From NCBI GenBank assembly GCA_016296065.1, contig JAEDKA010000032.1:1-42737 (forward strand): a stretch of 42,737 nucleotides of DNA. The letters run 5' to 3'. Below, piece after piece: positions 39,871 to 42,737 of this stretch. Each line of letters begins with the position of its first letter. Position 1 is the stretch's first letter. The notes under the pieces are model-generated. The model worked only from the letters and a program-made list of their open reading frames with translations. It was not told the DNA's origin and searched no databases. A program made the position numbers and the translations under genes. This DNA is from Kiritimatiellia bacterium (GTDB lineage Bacteria; Verrucomicrobiota; Kiritimatiellia; RFP12; UBA1067).

Positions 39871-40056
39871 CTAACCGATTACGATAATCGCGCGGGATTG
39901 GCGGAAGTCGTCTCGGTCAACGCGCGAAATCAGGAGTTCTTCGCGCACCCCTGGTAGGGCATCGCCTTCGGCGACTCGCTTCGCTTGGGGGATATGCGTA
40001 ACCGCGAGGCGCGAAGCGCCGAAGCGACTAAAATCGACTTGAACAACGTCGATCAC
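39871..40056 (-). CDS. Doubtful 61-aa frame downstream of murI
   Basis: A GTG-initiated frame whose start shares a base with the murI stop (TAGTG), with GGAAAG about 8 nt upstream. It encodes DVVQVDFSRFGASRLAVTHI followed by a basic/acidic tail and AIIVIG at the end. I recognise no family. The DNA holds small palindromes (CGCCTTCGGCG; GGCGCGAAGCGCC), which argues for an intergenic structure rather than a gene. Otherwise the 39845-40055 stretch holds nothing I can name. Confidence 0.2.
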   Translation of the reverse strand: MIDVVQVDFSRFGASRLAVTHIPQAKRVAEGDALPGVREELLISRVDRDDFRQSRAIIVIG

Positions 40057-40745
40057 TAAACTGACTTTCCGATGATTTTACGGATCTGGCGGGCGACGGC
40101 GTCGGACGGATCGAGCACTTCGGCGCGGCCGGCGCAGACCTTCTCGATGAGCGGCCTGAGCGTCGGGAAATGCGTGCAGCCGAGGACAATCTTGTCCGCA
40201 CCGGCGGACAGCAGCGGCTCGATGCGACGCCGCACCACCTGTTCGAGCCGCGGCAGTTTTGCCGCGGGAAGTCCCTCAAGCCCCTGCTCGCCCAGCTTCT
40301 CAACTTCCGTGACAAACTCGTCGGCGACCGTCGCCAACACCGTCACATTCTTGGCGAAACGTGCCTTGGTCTCGTTATAAAGGCGGCCATTAAACGTTCC
40401 AGCAGTCGCGAGCACGCCGACGATGCCCGACTTCGACTTGAGGGCCGCTGGCTTGATTGCTGGTTCAATACCGACAAACAACACCCCCGGATATTTCACA
40501 CGTAGATAATCGATCGCGGCCGCAGTCGCAGTATTGCAAGCTACAACAATAATGCCGCAGCCCCGACACAAAAGCTTCTTCGTGTTCACCTCGGAAAGCC
40601 GGATAATCTCATCCGCAGGCTTGTTGCCATAAGGACAATTCTTCGAATCCGCAATATACTCCGTAGGCACCCCTGGACATAGCCGCTGGAAAGCCCGAAG
40701 GACGTTGAGTCCGCCAAAACCGCTGTCAAAGAATCCGACCTTCAT
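40056..40745 (-). CDS. murI: Glutamate racemase
   Basis: A 229-aa cofactor-independent racemase producing D-glutamate for peptidoglycan. The first catalytic Cys lies in VVACNTATAAAIDYLR and the second in KIVLGCTHFPTLRPLIEK. The N-terminal FFDSGFGGLNVLRAF and ADSKNCPYGNKPADEI are family hallmarks. At 229 aa it is somewhat shorter than typical (about 265), with an abrupt C-terminus. The start is ATG at 40745, four nt after the sigma-like gene's stop, with AAGGTG adjacent, so coupling is likely. Confidence 0.94.
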   Translation of the reverse strand: MKVGFFDSGFGGLNVLRAFQRLCPGVPTEYIADSKNCPYGNKPADEIIRLSEVNTKKLLCRGCGIIVVACNTATAAAIDYLRVKYPGVLFVGIEPAIKPAALKSKSGIVGVLATAGTFNGRLYNETKARFAKNVTVLATVADEFVTEVEKLGEQGLEGLPAAKLPRLEQVVRRRIEPLLSAGADKIVLGCTHFPTLRPLIEKVCAGRAEVLDPSDAVARQIRKIIGKSV

Positions 40746-40749
40746 CACC

Positions 40750-41325
40750 TTAATAGCACTTCGCCGCCCATGAGCGCATGAACTTGACCGAGCGGGAGAA
40801 TATCTGGTCCACGTTCGCCGCGGACGACACCTCGAGGAAATCACGGATCTCCTCGCTCGACAGCGAATGCCGCGTCTTCAGCAGGTGAATATAGCAGCGG
40901 ACCGGATCTTCGTTCCACAGCATCCGAAAACACCAATGCGTCATCCGCCACGCCTCGGCACGTATCGTCTCGTGGTCGTCCTTCGGAATTTCCATCGCCT
41001 CGGACTCCCCGTCCTCTCCTTGGTACGCACCTTCGATCGAAATCTCGCCATGCTTGTTCGGATCAGCACGCAGGATATATCCTCGCACATAAGTCTTGAG
41101 CCATCCCGCAAAACTGCCCTCACCACGAAAGAGGTTTATCTTTCCGCGTCCGATCATGTCCTCGTAAAGCCATCCCATCAAATCACCGGGATCGATGGTG
41201 TACTTTTTCATTAGCTCCGCGGACCTCATGGATTTGGCCTCTGGCTCGACGACTTCCTCCCAGATGCGTTTCCAGCCCGCATCCTCACCGTTCCGCACCA
41301 GGTCCACCCACTCTGCGTCAATCAT
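40750..41325 (-). CDS. Divergent ECF-like sigma factor
   Basis: A 191-aa protein resembling ECF sigma factors. A region-2-like helix block lies at about 45-85 (DPGDLMGWLYEDMIGRGKIN, then LFRGEGSFAGWLKTYVRGYILR), matching the usual 'DLVQE...F.G.GSF..WL...' pattern. A degenerate region 4 may lie at about 150-190 (LSSEEIRDFLEVSSAANVDQ, SRSVKFMRSW), with weak helix-turn-helix character. The middle is acidic. No anti-sigma factor gene adjoins it; it sits between a rhamnosidase gene and murI. I prefer the ATG at 41325 (GGAGAAG upstream) over 41346. If it is a sigma factor, the atypical region 4 leaves its promoter class open. Confidence 0.6.
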   Translation of the reverse strand: MIDAEWVDLVRNGEDAGWKRIWEEVVEPEAKSMRSAELMKKYTIDPGDLMGWLYEDMIGRGKINLFRGEGSFAGWLKTYVRGYILRADPNKHGEISIEGAYQGEDGESEAMEIPKDDHETIRAEAWRMTHWCFRMLWNEDPVRCYIHLLKTRHSLSSEEIRDFLEVSSAANVDQIFSRSVKFMRSWAAKCY

Positions 41326-41349
41326 ATCTTCTCCGTCTGTCAGCATCCC

Positions 41350-42737
41350 TCATTTGCTGGCACTCATCAACAACACCGGACCGATCAGACCGCTCGGCTG
41401 GAGCGGGTCGTTCGACGCATAGCCGGAATACCGGTGGAGTGTCTTGCCGTTCGGCTTCCTTCGGCTCGGAAGGAGCTGCAGGCACGAAGTCGTCACCTGA
41501 TCCGCCTTTGGAAGGAAAGTGTCTCCGATCAGACGGTTCTGCCAGTTGTTCGTATATTCAATTTCAATCCGGTTCTCGCCTACCTTGAGCGTACCCGCGG
41601 GAATCTTCGCCTCCCACGGGGGACACCAAACGACGCCGCAGTCAACGCCGTTGATCTTTACGGACGCCACACCGGTCGGCAGCTTCCCGAGCGCCAACGC
41701 CGAGAGCTTCGCATCCGCCGGCAGCTCGACTGTCGTCGCGTAAAGCGCGTGACCCGAGAAATACCTGAGGTCCGCCTCGGACGAAAGCGTCCAGTCCGTC
41801 AGCCTCGTCATCTTCATCGGCTTCGGCAGATGACGCGTGTGGTCGATGCGGTGATAGCGGAAAGAGACGTCCCACGGACCCGTCACCACGACCGATTCGT
41901 CATTGACCGCCTGCATCCCCTCCATCGTTGCGTTGTACTGGTTCGCTAGCTCCTTGTTGTACTCTCCTCGCTTCAGCACGACAATCGCCGATCCGTTCGC
42001 GGTGGTGTCGAGATTGACGAGAGTCCGTCCGTCCTCAACCGGAGTGATCGCGATCGGCGAGATCTCTCCGGTGACCGCATCGAGCAGCATCGCGGACGCT
42101 GCCTTGACGCGGAAGATCGCCTCACCCTTCGCGAAACCCTGCAGGAAGTACATGTCCTCTTCGTCCGTCGCGCGGTGACAGAAGGTCCAGGGACCAGTCA
42201 GATCCGGGAGCGCCGGCAGCGCTTCAGGATACTTCATGCCGGACGGGAACACGCGCTGTCCGTCCACGACCTTCGACTGCGCCCAGGCGACATCGCTCAC
42301 GAGATCGTAGTTGTAACCGGCGGGAATAACCGTCGAGCCGTCCGGCGTGCGATAAAGGTAACGTCCCCAGTCGGCATACGGACGCGTCCCCGACTTCACC
42401 GCGATATCGACGACCGGCTTGCCCGCCTGCAGCACCGCCTCGCAACGCGCGAGGTAACCGATGAACGCCTTGGCCTCGTTATGCCAGGTCACGTTGCGGT
42501 TGATGTGCGTACCGGCGAAATACTCGTACCCCGGCACGCCCCAGCTGTCGAACGCGTGCGTGAACGTGTGCCAGACGACATGGTTGCCGCCATCCGCGAA
42601 CACGATGTCGATCGCCCGCTTGAGCGCCCAGGGCGAGATGGACCAGTGCTGGTTCATGTGCGTGAAGCTCTCAACGGAGATGCGCTTCTTGCCGTAGACG
42701 TGTCCCGTCGAAACCGCGCCGCGCATATGGACGAACT
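41350..42737 (-). CDS. GH106-type alpha-L-rhamnosidase, 5' end outside the window
   Basis: The C-terminal 460 or so residues of a larger protein; the frame is open through the window edge. Strings GHVYGKKRISVESFTHMNQHWSISPWALKRAID, HVVWHTFTHAFDSWGVPGYEYFAGTHINRNVTWH, and LARCEAVLQAGKPVVDIAVKS are those of GH106 and related rhamnosidases, with Glu in VESFT a likely catalytic residue. The end (from about 310) is a galactose-binding-like jelly roll: DGRTLVNLDTTANGSAIVVL, then YATTVELPADAKLSALALG, VKINGVDCGVVWCPPWEAKI and VGENRIEIEYTNNWQNRLIGD. It probably trims rhamnose from pectin (rhamnogalacturonan). It ends 24 nt before the sigma-like start I prefer. Confidence 0.8.
   Translation of the reverse strand, partial: FVHMRGAVSTGHVYGKKRISVESFTHMNQHWSISPWALKRAIDIVFADGGNHVVWHTFTHAFDSWGVPGYEYFAGTHINRNVTWHNEAKAFIGYLARCEAVLQAGKPVVDIAVKSGTRPYADWGRYLYRTPDGSTVIPAGYNYDLVSDVAWAQSKVVDGQRVFPSGMKYPEALPALPDLTGPWTFCHRATDEEDMYFLQGFAKGEAIFRVKAASAMLLDAVTGEISPIAITPVEDGRTLVNLDTTANGSAIVVLKRGEYNKELANQYNATMEGMQAVNDESVVVTGPWDVSFRYHRIDHTRHLPKPMKMTRLTDWTLSSEADLRYFSGHALYATTVELPADAKLSALALGKLPTGVASVKINGVDCGVVWCPPWEAKIPAGTLKVGENRIEIEYTNNWQNRLIGDTFLPKADQVTTSCLQLLPSRRKPNGKTLHRYSGYASNDPLQPSGLIGPVLLMSASK

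Overview
The window reads as chromosome from a Gram-negative, anaerobic, polysaccharide-degrading bacterium of the PVC superphylum, most plausibly Kiritimatiellota or a close relative. This placement is inferred from gene content; no marker phylogeny could be run. The supporting content is LPS assembly and transport (lpxA, lpxK, two LptF/G permeases), an Mla-type lipid transporter, a class III anaerobic ribonucleotide reductase, several carbohydrate enzymes (GH3, GH43, GH106-like, GHL10-like), a giant beta-rich surface protein and high GC. Almost every gene lies on the minus strand; only the purine nucleoside phosphorylase and the tyrosine recombinase lie on plus.

Layout, left to right. 0.1-8.1 kb: a minus-strand run transcribed uxaC-uxaA-fucU-lpxK-trmD-(GHL10-like)-lptG, joining hexuronate and deoxysugar catabolism to envelope and tRNA-modification genes. 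8.2-9.6 kb: a RAYT (REP-associated Y1/HUH transposase) between two copies of a palindromic repeat. 9.6-14.6 kb: a 1643-residue secreted beta-repeat protein, lower in GC than its surroundings. 14.6-15.8 kb: 1.2 kb without a convincing gene, packed with hairpins and a roughly 120-nt repeat present twice. 15.8-17.5 kb: PNP and xerC/D on plus, convergent with infB. 17.5-21.4 kb: nusA-infB under its own promoter. 21.4-26.4 kb: MFS symporter-GH43 and uvrD-argA-like pairs. 26.4-29.2 kb: a lipoprotein-mlaE-mlaF-mlaD operon. 29.3-35.1 kb: tRNA-Arg(UCU), tyrS, lptF, lpxA and a GH3 enzyme with a C-terminal thioredoxin-like domain. 35.2-42.7 kb: nrdD-nrdG with an atypical AT-rich promoter region, uvrC (short form), tatA, murI, a divergent sigma-like factor and the 3' part of a GH106-type rhamnosidase gene.

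Three patterns cut across the genes. (1) Five intercistronic gaps consist almost wholly of degenerate 7- or 8-nt tandem repeats that run up to the next start codon, usually with no Shine-Dalgarno; two similar tracts lie inside uvrC in frame. They resemble the heptanucleotide STRR sequences of filamentous cyanobacteria. (2) An extended -10 box (TGnTATAAT) lies only 6-8 nt before the ATG of five genes that lack a Shine-Dalgarno, which predicts leaderless mRNAs. (3) The nrdD promoter looks like a Bacteroidetes promoter with NrdR-like boxes upstream, suggesting horizontal acquisition.

Single-gene oddities are a Tat-like leader in frame ahead of the FucU mutarotase, a GH3-thioredoxin fusion, a TyrRS whose HIGH motif reads QAGN, an IF-2 whose G4 motif reads TKCD, a UvrC without its C-terminal HhH domain, and a UvrD/PcrA helicase with a Gly/Tyr-rich tail.
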